Origin: Agaribacillus aureus
GTDB taxonomy: Bacteria > Bacteroidota > Bacteroidia > Cytophagales > Cyclobacteriaceae
Direction: 5' to 3'
Length of the DNA stretch: 64,000 nucleotides
Assembly: GCA_030442055.1 (NCBI GenBank)
Contig: JAUJEB010000001.1
Coordinates: forward strand, 1,240,001 to 1,304,000
Below the pieces are notes generated by a model. The model was not told the DNA's origin. It saw nothing but the letters and a program-made list of their open reading frames with translations, and made no database searches. The position numbers were made by a program, and so were the translations under genes. This document shows, in pieces, positions 16,308 through 26,706 of this stretch (position 1 is its first letter; every line of letters begins with the position of its first letter).

Positions 16308-18989
16308 GTGAAACAACGAAAAAACAGACCGCCCATCCTGGCCAACTGGCTCGCTTCAAAATTCATTAATGAAGCGCTGCTGGAAGAACTCTTCGGTGAC
16401 CTGAAAGAAATATATGAAGACAGGATAGCGACAAAAGGAAAATTTTATGCAAAGTGCATGTACTGGGTCGATACATTTCATCTTTTGATAGGATTTGGTT
16501 CGCCTCAATTATTTAAAAATAAACCTGCGATTATGTACGAACATTACCTAAATATCGCCAGCCGAAATTTAATGAAAAACAAGTGGTATTCGTTAGTCAA
16601 TATCGGTGGCCTGACCGTAGGTATGGGAGTTTGCCTTTTGATCTTTCAATACACCTATTTTGAATTGAGTTATGATAAATTTCACGATAATTTTCAAAAC
16701 ACCTATCGTATCATCACTGACAAAACCCAAAATGACGTTGATGATGTATTTGCATCTACCACCTATGGGATCGGCCCCACTGGAAAAGAAACAATTCATG
16801 AAATAAAGGAATATGTAAGAATGACTCCACAATTTGGTGGCACGATAGTAACCAACCCTGATAAAAATGAGTCTTTCAGTGAACGCAACATCTTTTATGT
16901 GGATACCACATTTCTACAAGTATTTAATTTTCCCCTTAAACTAGGCAGCAAGGAATCGGTATTTGATGGGATGTACAATATTGTGATCACCCAAAAAATG
17001 GCTGAGAAATATTTTGGCGCCGAAAATCCGATGGGTAAACCACTGAATTTAAGCTCAAAAGGAGAAGGCCTGGCTGTGGGAAACTACATTGTCAGCGGAG
17101 TATTAGAGGATTTACCAATCAATAGTCATTTACAATTTGATTTTTTGTTGTCGATGGAAAATTACATGAAACTTGGTTGGTGGGGACAAATCAGGGAACG
17201 GGATAATGGCTGGAAGAAGTCCCGTTTTGTGACTTACATTACCCTGGAAGAATCCGCTAACCTTGACCTGGTACATAAAAAGTTGAACCACCTTACTGCC
17301 CTATACAGATCGGAAATCACTGCCAGGGAGAATATTGTAGAAAAAGTGAGATTACAACCTATTGCAGATGTTCATTTAAAACCTGAATCTTATATGCACT
17401 CCGGGTATGTAACCAATTATGGAAATATCAAAAATGTTGAATTTTTTCTGATTATTGCCTTTTTTATCCTCTTCATCGCATGGGTTAATTATATCAACCT
17501 TTCCACGGCTCGTTCCATGCACAGAGCAAAAGAAGTTGGAATCCGCAAATCAATCGGGGCATTCAGGAAGCAGTTGATCAGTCAGTTTATGATGGAGTCG
17601 ATATTAGTCAATTTAACAGCGGCTCTCCTGGCCATAGGCTTAGCCTTTTCTTCATTACCCATTCTAAGTGGTATTATCGGAAAGGAATTAGAATTAAATA
17701 TTTTGCAAATCCCTATGTTTTGGGGCTGGTTCTCTATGGTGATCATTTTTGGTTCGTTACTCTCGGGATTGTATCCCGCTTTTGTCTTATCCTCCTTTAA
17801 ACCAATAAGTATGCTTGGCGCCAACAAAACATCCCGCGCCGGCAATACCAATTTGCGTAGGGGTCTGATCGTATTTCAATTCCTAACCTCATTGCTCCTT
17901 ATATCGGGCACCTATTTAGTACATAAACAAATCACCTTTATGAAGCGTCAGGATTTGGGCCTGGACATAGAAAAGGTAATGGTTTTTAACGGCCCGGAAA
18001 GGTTTTTAGATAGAAGCACTTTGGAAGCTTTCACAACCGAGGTGGCACGTCATCATTCGATTTCTGGCGTGGCCGCTTCAGGTTCATTGCCAGGTGATGG
18101 TTGGAGTAAATGGAATCTTCACAAACCTGGAGAAACCATAACTGAGGGTCAATTTGCCACACCTTTGGGTGTGAGTCTAAATTTTCCAGAGGTCTATGAC
18201 CTTGAATTTTTGGCGGGAAGTTCATTTGTTCAAAGCATGTCAAATGAAGATTATGTTGTAATCATTAACGAGGAGGCTGTCCGCACCTTTGGATTCGGTT
18301 CACCCGAAAATGCTATTCGGAAAACACTTATAAAACCGGGTAAAGAAACAGAAGAATATAAAATAATCGGCGTAGTCAAAAATTTTCATTGGCTATCATT
18401 AAGGGAGCCATACGGGCCATGCCTATTTGTATTGTCGGTCGAGGGGGCAGGATTTAGCTACTTCTCATTTAAAACGAATTTGTCCGATATTCAGGAATCG
18501 CTCACACACATTGAGAAAACTTATAAGTCATTTTTCCCAGTCGATGTGTTCGATTACTTTTTCCTGGAGGATGAATTCAACAGGCAATATCAGGCTGATC
18601 TCCAATTTGGAAATTTGTTTTTGGCCTTCGCGGCGCTGGCCATTTTTATCGCTTGCATCGGACTTTTTGCATTGGTTTCATTCTCAGCTACTTCAAGGAT
18701 CAAGGAAATCGGGATCAGGAAGGTACTTGGAGCAAGTGTCAATAACCTCATGATGCTGTTATCCAGTGAATATCTCATGCTTATTTCCATCGCTGTTGTT
18801 TTAGCTATCCCAGCGATCCTGTATTGGGGGAAAGCCTGGCTCGAAAATTATGCTTTTAGAATAGACATAGAATTCGATCTTTTTATAATTCCAGCATTGG
18901 TTTTGGTCCTCGCTTCTATCATAACAGTAAGTTACCGAACCTATGCAACCGCCAAAGCGAACCCAGTTGACTCTTTGAGAAAAGAATAG
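16308..18989 (+). CDS. ABC permease with N-terminal prefix domain (tandem copy 1)
   Basis: An 893-residue FtsX/MacB_PCD-type permease. Residues 1-65 form a cytoplasmic prefix domain (RPPILANWLASKFINEALLEE, FGDLKEIYEDRIATKGKFYA, YWVDTFHLLIGF), as in permeases linked to PadR regulators. The first span is about 98-118, then a periplasmic MacB_PCD domain. A span cluster at about 385-545 contains NLSTARSMHRAKEVGIRKSIGAFRKQ. A second periplasmic domain and three final spans (IKEIGIRKVLGAS) end in ANPVDSLRKE. The start is GTG at 16308, one base after the PadR stop. It is the first of three paralogues, and no ATPase gene accompanies them. Confidence 0.93.
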   Translation: MKQRKNRPPILANWLASKFINEALLEELFGDLKEIYEDRIATKGKFYAKCMYWVDTFHLLIGFGSPQLFKNKPAIMYEHYLNIASRNLMKNKWYSLVNIGGLTVGMGVCLLIFQYTYFELSYDKFHDNFQNTYRIITDKTQNDVDDVFASTTYGIGPTGKETIHEIKEYVRMTPQFGGTIVTNPDKNESFSERNIFYVDTTFLQVFNFPLKLGSKESVFDGMYNIVITQKMAEKYFGAENPMGKPLNLSSKGEGLAVGNYIVSGVLEDLPINSHLQFDFLLSMENYMKLGWWGQIRERDNGWKKSRFVTYITLEESANLDLVHKKLNHLTALYRSEITARENIVEKVRLQPIADVHLKPESYMHSGYVTNYGNIKNVEFFLIIAFFILFIAWVNYINLSTARSMHRAKEVGIRKSIGAFRKQLISQFMMESILVNLTAALLAIGLAFSSLPILSGIIGKELELNILQIPMFWGWFSMVIIFGSLLSGLYPAFVLSSFKPISMLGANKTSRAGNTNLRRGLIVFQFLTSLLLISGTYLVHKQITFMKRQDLGLDIEKVMVFNGPERFLDRSTLEAFTTEVARHHSISGVAASGSLPGDGWSKWNLHKPGETITEGQFATPLGVSLNFPEVYDLEFLAGSSFVQSMSNEDYVVIINEEAVRTFGFGSPENAIRKTLIKPGKETEEYKIIGVVKNFHWLSLREPYGPCLFVLSVEGAGFSYFSFKTNLSDIQESLTHIEKTYKSFFPVDVFDYFFLEDEFNRQYQADLQFGNLFLAFAALAIFIACIGLFALVSFSATSRIKEIGIRKVLGASVNNLMMLLSSEYLMLISIAVVLAIPAILYWGKAWLENYAFRIDIEFDLFIIPALVLVLASIITVSYRTYATAKANPVDSLRKE

Positions 18990-18996
18990 AAGCGCT

Positions 18997-21693
18997 ATGA
19001 AAGATGATAGAAAATCCAAACCTCCCCTACTAGCCAATTGGCTCGCCTCAAAATTTATTAATGAAGCGCTGCTGGAAGAATTCTTCGGTGACCTCAAAGA
19101 AATATATGAAGAAAGAATTGCAACAAGAGGAAAGTTCTATGCAAAGTGCATGTACTGGATCGATACACTGCATTTAATGATAGGATTTACTTCTTTCAAT
19201 TTATTCAAAACGCAAAATAATCCCACAATCATGTCCAAACACTATTTAATCATCTCCATCCGAAATCTCTCCCGGAACAAGGCATATTCAATCATTAATA
19301 TCTTGGGTTTGGCAGTGGGTATGGGGGTTTGTCTGACTATTTTCCAATACGTTTATTTCGAATTGAGTCATGACAGATTTCATAATAATTTTGAAAATAC
19401 TTTTCGTATCACTCTTGATGAGAACAAGAATGGTATGGATAATTTGCGTGCAACTACTACTTTCGCGCTTGGTCCAAGCGCAAAAGAAACAATTCCTGAA
19501 ATTAAGGAATATGTTAGAATTCACAGGCAAGATGATGCAACAGTAATTAATCCCGATAAAAACGAACCTTTCAAAGAGCTTGCCAGAGATATGCTTTTTG
19601 TAGACAAGACATTTTTGCAGGTATTCAATTTCCCCCTAAAACTAGGTAGTAAGGAATCAGTATTTGATAATAAATTCAATATTGTCATCACCGAGAAAAC
19701 TGCACGGAAATATTTTGGCACAGACAATCCAATCGGAAAAACATTAAAGGTTGGTGGAGAATTTTCACCGGGAGATTTCATTGTTTCCGGGGTATTAGAG
19801 GAGCTACCCATTAATAGTCATTTGCAGTTTGAGTTTTTATTGCCCTTAGAACACCTTTTGGAGTTTGCCAACTTTGGAATGTTCAAGAATAGTGACGGTT
19901 GGTCGAGGAATTATTTTATGACCTACGTTATCATAGATGAATCCGCTAACCTTGATTTGGTACGTGAAAAGTTAGATCAGCTAATTGTCAAATACAAAGG
20001 GAAAAGGAACTCCAATAAAAATGTGGTGGAAAAAGTAGGACTTCAACCCCTATCAGATATTTATTTAAATTCGGATGTCTATTCACGCTCAGGTTATGTA
20101 ATCAACAAGGGGGATGTTCAAAACATTCAGTTTTTTTCGATTATTGCTGTTTTTATTCTCTTTATAGCCTGGGTCAATTATATCAACCTTTCAACGGCCC
20201 GCTCCATGTACAGGGCAAAAGAAGTGGGTGTGCGCAAATCAATTGGGGCATTCAGGAGGCAGTTAATAAGTCAGTTTATGATTGAATCTGTTTTGCTTAA
20301 TTTGATAGCTGCTCTCCTGTCCATTGGCATAGCCTTTTCTACTTTACCTGTTTTGAGCCAAATTATAGGAAAAGAACTAGAAATGAATGTTTTGGAAATC
20401 CCGCTATTTTGGGCTGGGTTTTCAGTAGTGATTATTTTTGGTGCGCTACTCTCAGGGTCATATCCGGCTTTTGTCTTATCGGCCTTCAAACCTGTCAGCA
20501 TGCTTGGCGCCAACAAGACAGTTCGGGCTGGAAAGATCAGCTTACGCAAAGGGCTGATCACATTTCAATTCCTGATCTCTTTGTTGCTGATATCGGGTAC
20601 ATATTTGGTATATAAACAAATCACCTACATGAAAAATCAGGAATTGGGTTTAGATATGGAAAAAATATTGGTTTTAGATGGCTTCGATAAGCTTATGGAT
20701 AGTACCGGTATTGCCACTATACAGGCTTTCAAAACTGAAGTGACTCGTCATTCTTCTATTTCTTCTGTGGCCACTTCAGCCAAAATACCTGGAAAGGGTT
20801 ATCATCAAGAAGTTAGTATTCGGAAAGTGGGGGCACCGGAAAGTGAAAATAAAAATAGTAGTGTTTTTTGGCAATACATTGGCATTGATTTTCCAGAAAC
20901 CTACGACTTTGAGTTTGTAGCTGGAAGTTCGTTTACACAAGACCAGTCAAACCGGAACGATGGTTTAGGTTTAATTATTAATGAAGAGGCTGTTCGTGTC
21001 TACGGACTCGTTTCTCCTGAAAAAGCCATACAAGAAAAACTTATAATAAGTGGAAAACCCAGGGCTATTCGAATAGTAGGTGTGGTCAAAGATTTTCATT
21101 GGCATTCGCTGCGAGAGGCTTATACACCATATCTATTTGGTTTTAATCCAAGACGGGTTAACCACATCTCGCTTAAAATAAACTTATCAAATATTCAGGA
21201 ATCCATTGCATATATTAAGTCAACCTACAAGGCCTTTTTTCCTGACAATGCATTCGAATACTTTTTCCTGGAAGATGAGTTCAACAAACAGTATCAGGCT
21301 GATGTGCAGTTTGGAAATCTGTTTTTGGCCTTCACAGCATTGGCCATCTTCATTGCCTGCATCGGGCTTTTTGCCTTGGTATCTTATTCTGCTACTTTGA
21401 GGATCAAGGAAATTGGTATAAGAAAGGTTCTTGGTGCCAGTATTGGAAATCTCATGATACTTTTATCCAAAGAATATTTTACCCTTCTTCTCATCGCCGC
21501 TATCCTGGCTGCTCCTGCTATTATCTACTGGGGTGGATCATGGCTGGAGAATTATGCTTTTAGAATAAACATGGGAATCGACTTATTGATGATACCAACA
21601 CTCACTTTGTTATTCATATCTCTTTTAACAGTGAGCCATCGAACCTATTCCACTGCCAAAACCAATCCTGTTGATTCCTTGAGAAAAGAATAA
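18997..21693 (+). CDS. ABC permease with N-terminal prefix domain (tandem copy 2)
   Basis: An 898-residue paralogue of the flanking permeases with the same order: prefix domain (PPLLANWLASKFINEALLEE), first span, MacB_PCD periplasmic domain, span cluster with STARSMYRAKEVGVRKSIGA, second periplasmic domain, final spans, TNPVDSLRKE. It starts with ATG seven bases after copy 1 stops. Long stretches are near-identical to copies 1 and 3, especially the prefix domain and the C-terminal spans. The two periplasmic domains differ most, which suggests divergence in ligand or partner rather than simple dosage. Confidence 0.93.
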   Translation: MKDDRKSKPPLLANWLASKFINEALLEEFFGDLKEIYEERIATRGKFYAKCMYWIDTLHLMIGFTSFNLFKTQNNPTIMSKHYLIISIRNLSRNKAYSIINILGLAVGMGVCLTIFQYVYFELSHDRFHNNFENTFRITLDENKNGMDNLRATTTFALGPSAKETIPEIKEYVRIHRQDDATVINPDKNEPFKELARDMLFVDKTFLQVFNFPLKLGSKESVFDNKFNIVITEKTARKYFGTDNPIGKTLKVGGEFSPGDFIVSGVLEELPINSHLQFEFLLPLEHLLEFANFGMFKNSDGWSRNYFMTYVIIDESANLDLVREKLDQLIVKYKGKRNSNKNVVEKVGLQPLSDIYLNSDVYSRSGYVINKGDVQNIQFFSIIAVFILFIAWVNYINLSTARSMYRAKEVGVRKSIGAFRRQLISQFMIESVLLNLIAALLSIGIAFSTLPVLSQIIGKELEMNVLEIPLFWAGFSVVIIFGALLSGSYPAFVLSAFKPVSMLGANKTVRAGKISLRKGLITFQFLISLLLISGTYLVYKQITYMKNQELGLDMEKILVLDGFDKLMDSTGIATIQAFKTEVTRHSSISSVATSAKIPGKGYHQEVSIRKVGAPESENKNSSVFWQYIGIDFPETYDFEFVAGSSFTQDQSNRNDGLGLIINEEAVRVYGLVSPEKAIQEKLIISGKPRAIRIVGVVKDFHWHSLREAYTPYLFGFNPRRVNHISLKINLSNIQESIAYIKSTYKAFFPDNAFEYFFLEDEFNKQYQADVQFGNLFLAFTALAIFIACIGLFALVSYSATLRIKEIGIRKVLGASIGNLMILLSKEYFTLLLIAAILAAPAIIYWGGSWLENYAFRINMGIDLLMIPTLTLLFISLLTVSHRTYSTAKTNPVDSLRKE

Positions 21694-21700
21694 GCGTCTT

Positions 21701-24397
21701 ATGAAAACACCTGAAAAACCTAAACCACCCGCCCTGGCCAACTGGCTAGCTTCAAAATTCATAAATAAGGCGCTGTTGGAGGAATTTTTTGGCGACCTCG
21801 AAGAAATATATAAAGACAGAATCGCTGTAAAAGGAAAGTTCTATGCAAAGTGCATGTACTGGGTTGATACACTGCATTTAATGATAGGATTTACTTCTTT
21901 CAATTTATTCAAAACTCAAAATAACCACACCGTCATGTACAAACATTATTTACTCATTTCCGGGCGTAATCTCTTGCGAAACAAGGTTTATTCATTTATT
22001 AATATATTGGGTTTGGCCGTGGGTATGGGTGTTTGCCTGACGATCAGTCAATACGTTTATTTTGAATGGAGTTTTGACAGGTTCCATGATAATTTTCAAA
22101 ATACTTATCGCATCGTTACTAATGAAATTCAGGGTGATGAAGATCATGTATACGCAACTTCCACTTTTGCAATTGGCCCAAGTGCAAAAGAAACAATTCC
22201 TGAAATTAAGCAATTTGTAAGAATCGTCATGGTCGGCGCCACGGTAGCTGGTCCTGATAGTATTAGGCCACTCAACAAGGAATTTCTTCATATGCTCTTT
22301 GTGGATAACACATTTCTGCAAGTATTTGATTTTCCACTTAAACTAGGCAATAAGGAATCAGTATTTGATGAGAAATTCAATATTGTAATCACCGAAAAAA
22401 CAGCTCACAAATATTTTGGGGCTGATGATCCAATTGGTAAAACTTTGACAGTGGGGGGAAAATGGACAACAGAACGAAATTATACTGTTAGTGGTGTATT
22501 AGAGGACCTGCCCATCAATAGCCATTTGCAATTTGAATTTTTAATGCCCATGGAGAGCCGACCGGGAGCCGCTATTGGCTCATATACAAATAGTGATGCC
22601 TGGGAGTGGGACAATATTGTTACCTATGTTACCATCGATGAAGCCGCTGACCTTGAAGCTGTGAGTAAAAAGTTAGACCGGTTCATCATTCAAAACAGAG
22701 GTAAAAGGAATACTCATCATCATGTTGTGGAGAAAGCCGTCTTACAACCCATCATGGATATTCATTTGAAATCTGGTTCCCTCCTACATGATTATCTAGT
22801 AACCAGCAAAGGAAATATTCAGAATGTTCGGATTTTTTCGGTTATTGCCTTATTTATTCTCCTCATAGCATGGGTGAATTATATCAATCTTTCAACAGCT
22901 CGTTCCATGCACAGAGCAAAAGAAGTCGGTATCCGCAAATCAATCGGAGCATTCCGCAAGCAGTTGATCATTCAATTTATGACGGAAGCGGTTCTGATTA
23001 ATTTAACAGCCGCTTTGCTGGCCATAAGTATAGCTTTTTCAGCATTACCCATTTTAAGCGGTATTGTAGGAAGAGAGCTATCATTGAGCTTTCTGCAAAT
23101 GCCTGTGTTTTGGGTATCGTTTTCATCGGTTATCCTTTTGGGATCACTGCTCTCAGGATTATATCCGGCTTTTGTCCTATCTGCGTTCAAACCAGTCAAC
23201 ATGCTTGGTTCAGGCAAAGTGGTCCGGTCCGGGAGTATCAATCTGCGCAGAGGTCTGATCGTATTTCAATTCTTAATCTCATTGCTTCTTATAGCAGGTA
23301 CATATCTGGTGTATAAACAGGTCACCTTCATGAAAAATAAAGAGTTGGGTATAGACATGGAAAAAATATTGGTTTTGAAAGGCCCCAGAGTAAATTTAGA
23401 TGAGGCTAATCTCAAATCCATCATGCAAGCCTTCAAAACTAAAGCGGCTGGTTATCATTCAATTTCTGATGTAACCAGTTCTGCAACGGTGCCTGGTGGA
23501 AGAGCAGTTTACGGTTACAACAGTTTTAGAAAATTGGGGGAGCCTGCAACCCAAAATCAAGATGGCAATCTTATTTGGGGAGGTTTAAATTTCCCGGAAG
23601 TCTATGATTTTGAATTCCTCGCAGGAAGTTCATTTACCCCAGAAATGTCAAATGGTGATGGTGTTGTAATTATCAATGAAGAAGCTGTTCGTGTCTTTGG
23701 ATTGGGTTCACCTGAAAATGCTATACAAGAAACGTTAGTAAGGATAAAGGGTAATGATGTCTTAAGACGGTACAGGGTAATAGGGGTGGTAAAAAATTTT
23801 CATTGGCATTCGTTGAAAGATGGTCATATACCATACATATTCAGCTTTTCACCGGGCGTAAAGCATTTTATCTCGTTTAAAATGAATTTGTCCAATATTC
23901 CGGAATCGCTTGCGCACATTGAGAAAACCTATAAATCTTTTTTTCCTGGCAATCCATTCGACTACTTTTTTCTCGACGATGCTTTCAACAAACAGTATCA
24001 GGCTGACGTTCAATTTGGGAATCTGTTTTTAGCCTTCACAACACTAGCCATCTTCATCGCCTGCATCGGGCTTTTCGCCCTGGTCTCTTATTCTGCTACT
24101 TTGAGGATCAAGGAAATTGGCATAAGGAAGGTGCTTGGGGCCGGTATCGCCAATTTGATGATACTTTTATCAAAGGAATATCTTGTGCTTCTTTCAATCG
24201 CAACGGTCCTGGCTTTCCCGGCAATATTATATTGGGGAGGCTCCTGGCTTGAGAATTACGCTTTTAGAATAGACATAGGATTCGATCTTTTTGTAATTCC
24301 AGCATCGGTTTTGGCCCTCGCTTCTATTATAACAGTGAGTTACCGAACGTACGCAACCGCCAAGGCGAACCCTGTTGACTCTTTGAGAAAAGAATAG
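21701..24397 (+). CDS. ABC permease with N-terminal prefix domain (tandem copy 3)
   Basis: The third paralogue, 898 residues, again seven bases after the previous stop. It has the prefix domain PPALANWLASKFINKALLEE, then IYKDRIAVKGKFYAKCMYW, the FtsX motif STARSMHRAKEVGIRKSIGA and the C-terminus TYATAKANPVDSLRKE. Its C-terminal end is closer to copy 1 (YRTYATAKANPVDSLRKE), while the first-span region is closer to copy 2 (INILGLAVGMGVCLT). This mosaic look suggests recombination between copies. It ends the operon; no clear intrinsic terminator follows before the hydrolase at 24564. Confidence 0.93.
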   Translation: MKTPEKPKPPALANWLASKFINKALLEEFFGDLEEIYKDRIAVKGKFYAKCMYWVDTLHLMIGFTSFNLFKTQNNHTVMYKHYLLISGRNLLRNKVYSFINILGLAVGMGVCLTISQYVYFEWSFDRFHDNFQNTYRIVTNEIQGDEDHVYATSTFAIGPSAKETIPEIKQFVRIVMVGATVAGPDSIRPLNKEFLHMLFVDNTFLQVFDFPLKLGNKESVFDEKFNIVITEKTAHKYFGADDPIGKTLTVGGKWTTERNYTVSGVLEDLPINSHLQFEFLMPMESRPGAAIGSYTNSDAWEWDNIVTYVTIDEAADLEAVSKKLDRFIIQNRGKRNTHHHVVEKAVLQPIMDIHLKSGSLLHDYLVTSKGNIQNVRIFSVIALFILLIAWVNYINLSTARSMHRAKEVGIRKSIGAFRKQLIIQFMTEAVLINLTAALLAISIAFSALPILSGIVGRELSLSFLQMPVFWVSFSSVILLGSLLSGLYPAFVLSAFKPVNMLGSGKVVRSGSINLRRGLIVFQFLISLLLIAGTYLVYKQVTFMKNKELGIDMEKILVLKGPRVNLDEANLKSIMQAFKTKAAGYHSISDVTSSATVPGGRAVYGYNSFRKLGEPATQNQDGNLIWGGLNFPEVYDFEFLAGSSFTPEMSNGDGVVIINEEAVRVFGLGSPENAIQETLVRIKGNDVLRRYRVIGVVKNFHWHSLKDGHIPYIFSFSPGVKHFISFKMNLSNIPESLAHIEKTYKSFFPGNPFDYFFLDDAFNKQYQADVQFGNLFLAFTTLAIFIACIGLFALVSYSATLRIKEIGIRKVLGAGIANLMILLSKEYLVLLSIATVLAFPAILYWGGSWLENYAFRIDIGFDLFVIPASVLALASIITVSYRTYATAKANPVDSLRKE

Positions 24398-24563
24398 TCA
24401 CACTGAATTTAAGATGTATACAACCAACGAAATATTGCAATCAAGCAAAAAAACTGGAGATCCTAAACCGTGAAGTCGCCTTGTCTATCGCTTTCAAACA
24501 CATTTGCAAATGGTATGCTTATTAGATAACTTAACTATTAACCAATAACCAAGCAATGTTACT

Positions 24564-25385
24564 ATGAAAAAAACATTATCTGCTTTCTTTTTCTTTTCCT
24601 CGTTAATAGCCTTTGCCCAGGAGACAAAAATCCCCTACGGCTACAACGATGAAGTCGGTAAATATTTCGATGCCGGCGGGGTAAAGCTTTATTATGAAAT
24701 CTATGGAAAAGGCACGCCTGTTCTGATGTTACATGGCGGTGTCTACGGCTATATTGATGAATACGAGTTTCTGATCCCTAAACTGGCTCAAAGCCACCAG
24801 GTCATTTGCCTGGCCACCCGCGGTCATGTCAAATCTGAAATTGGCAATGAGCCCAATACCTACAAACAAAGGGCTACAGACGCCTACAAACTTGTTCAAC
24901 ATTTAGAACTGGACAGTGTGACAGTAATTGGTTTCAGCGATGGTGGCCACGCTGCCTTGAAAATGGCCGCCCTGTATCCGCAGTCGGTGAGCAGACTGGT
25001 AGTCATGGGTGCTGGATTTCACCCGCCAGGCTCAAGAACCGAGACTTTTAACTATACTCCCGAGGAACTTATGAAAGGCAGCAAAGAATATTTTACGAAG
25101 CGATTGAAGCATATGCCGGAACCGGAACGGTGGGGGGAAGCACTTGCCATGGTTAGCAAAATGTATAATGAAGATGCTCCTACCAAAGAAGATCTGGAAA
25201 GCATTAAATGTCCGGTACTCATGATGAGCGGCGATAAGGATAGGTATTCGGATGTGGCTTCAGTGGTTAACGCATATAAACTGATCAAACAGGCGAGCCT
25301 CTCCATCATTCCTGCCTGTGGACATGTTATATTTTATTGCAATTTTCCAGCGGTTTGGGAGTCTATGAAAGGGTTTGTGAAGTAG
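24564..25385 (+). CDS. Exported alpha/beta hydrolase
   Basis: A 273-residue alpha/beta-hydrolase-fold enzyme with a Sec signal peptide (about 1-19, ending FAQ), so it acts in the periplasm or outside. The oxyanion region is VLMLHGGVYGYIDEYE. The nucleophile elbow is GFSDGG (Ser 125). The acid is likely Asp in MSGDKDRYSD and the base His in IPACGHVIFYCNFP near the end, giving a full triad. The specific substrate (ester, lactone or amide) cannot be told. It is on the same strand as the permease operon but 166 bases away, and convergent with the DUF6786 gene. Confidence 0.9.
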   Translation: MKKTLSAFFFFSSLIAFAQETKIPYGYNDEVGKYFDAGGVKLYYEIYGKGTPVLMLHGGVYGYIDEYEFLIPKLAQSHQVICLATRGHVKSEIGNEPNTYKQRATDAYKLVQHLELDSVTVIGFSDGGHAALKMAALYPQSVSRLVVMGAGFHPPGSRTETFNYTPEELMKGSKEYFTKRLKHMPEPERWGEALAMVSKMYNEDAPTKEDLESIKCPVLMMSGDKDRYSDVASVVNAYKLIKQASLSIIPACGHVIFYCNFPAVWESMKGFVK

Positions 25386-25449
25386 ATTAAAGCCAATCCC
25401 ATTCAAAAAATCCATGCCACCCAGCTTTATTTGCCTTGTTTACACCAAC

Positions 25450-26706
25450 TTACTTAGCCAGCTGGCTTTCAACCTCCGCGAGATTGGTATTCAACAAGGT
25501 ACTGACTATTTCATCGAGGTGTGGTTTTGGGCCGGTAAAATGATAAGTTCGGTGAAAATGCGTCATACTTTCTCCCGGTGTTAGCGCCGCCGCCGGAGAA
25601 GAGCTTTCCAATTCATAAAAAGGGCCCAGTTGATTGCCATCTGCCAAAGGACCATCGTTGTAGGAGTTAAATACATCCCCGGCAAAAGGCTTCTCCTGCA
25701 TCTCCCAGGCCGAGTTGACATAATCCGTGTTGTCTTCAGGAATGGTAAACTGCGCAATGGTCAGCACACCATTTTTGGCATCGTAGCTTCCCGCTATTGG
25801 CAAACTTCGCTGAGGAGAGAGCCCTATTTTACTTCTCTTAAGCCCGTCAGCTTGAAAAAACAGCACACTGTCTTTAACTACCAGTCTATCCGAGGGTACC
25901 TTGCCAAAATAATCATCCGTCACAATTTTACCAAGGGCTTCATCATCACCTGACCTAAATGGCACAATCACCCAGGTTTGTTCGCTGGATATCAACATAC
26001 TGAGAATCCAGATGCTTGGCATACCACTTGTTTTGTCCCAATTATTATCTCCCTTATTTGTTAGTGTATTTTCACTTTCAAACCCAACGGATTTGACCGC
26101 ATCTGAAAGGGGCATGCCCAGTAATTTTTCTATTTCCTCTTTATGTAACAGGTTGATGTTCCTGGTTACATCAAACTCAAAAACCGTCCCCGAATAGTTT
26201 GTCAGGCGCATTGCCTTTTGAAATAATGCTTTTTTACCATCGCTGCTTACCAAACTGAAAGGTTCTGTATCGATTTCTTTTGGTACCCGCCAGTTATCAA
26301 AATCAAACGTTGTGTTTTGATCAAAATACAGGGAAAACTGCCCTCCTTCGGGACCAACCCAAAAACGTTCCTCACCGCCAATGGGGTTAAATTGATGATT
26401 TAACTTTCCAGCGGCGATGTAATCATAGTTGATCCACCCGAAGCTTTGTCCACCTGAACCGTTAGCAGTGCTGGTCATTACTCTTCCCTGTAATGAGGGC
26501 ACGACAACTATACCGGCCTCACCATCTTCCAATAGGATCAAATCCTGATAATATTTTTTAAGAAAATCAAGATCATAGCCAAACGTTCCTTTTTCATAAA
26601 CCTTTACCTGCTCACTTGTATCTTCTTTTTGCGGGTTTGAACAGCTTTGAATAGCGGTCAACATCACCATGGTCAAAAATAGCACTGACAAAGTTTGATG
26701 GTTCAT
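25450..26706 (-). CDS. DUF6786 family lipoprotein
   Basis: A 418-residue secreted lipoprotein: hydrophobic N-terminus and lipobox with Cys near residue 22 (MLTAIQSCSNP). The body shows the pattern GRVMTSTANGSGGQSFGWINYD and later NPIGGEERFWVGPEGGQFSLY, which I recognise as DUF6786, a family of beta-rich Bacteroidota proteins often near carbohydrate genes. The repeated aromatic and glycine-rich beta segments resemble aldose-epimerase-like sandwich folds, but no catalytic residue is established. It stands alone between the convergent hydrolase and the sigma gene at 27156. Function unknown. Confidence 0.85.
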   Translation of the reverse strand: MNHQTLSVLFLTMVMLTAIQSCSNPQKEDTSEQVKVYEKGTFGYDLDFLKKYYQDLILLEDGEAGIVVVPSLQGRVMTSTANGSGGQSFGWINYDYIAAGKLNHQFNPIGGEERFWVGPEGGQFSLYFDQNTTFDFDNWRVPKEIDTEPFSLVSSDGKKALFQKAMRLTNYSGTVFEFDVTRNINLLHKEEIEKLLGMPLSDAVKSVGFESENTLTNKGDNNWDKTSGMPSIWILSMLISSEQTWVIVPFRSGDDEALGKIVTDDYFGKVPSDRLVVKDSVLFFQADGLKRSKIGLSPQRSLPIAGSYDAKNGVLTIAQFTIPEDNTDYVNSAWEMQEKPFAGDVFNSYNDGPLADGNQLGPFYELESSSPAAALTPGESMTHFHRTYHFTGPKPHLDEIVSTLLNTNLAEVESQLAK

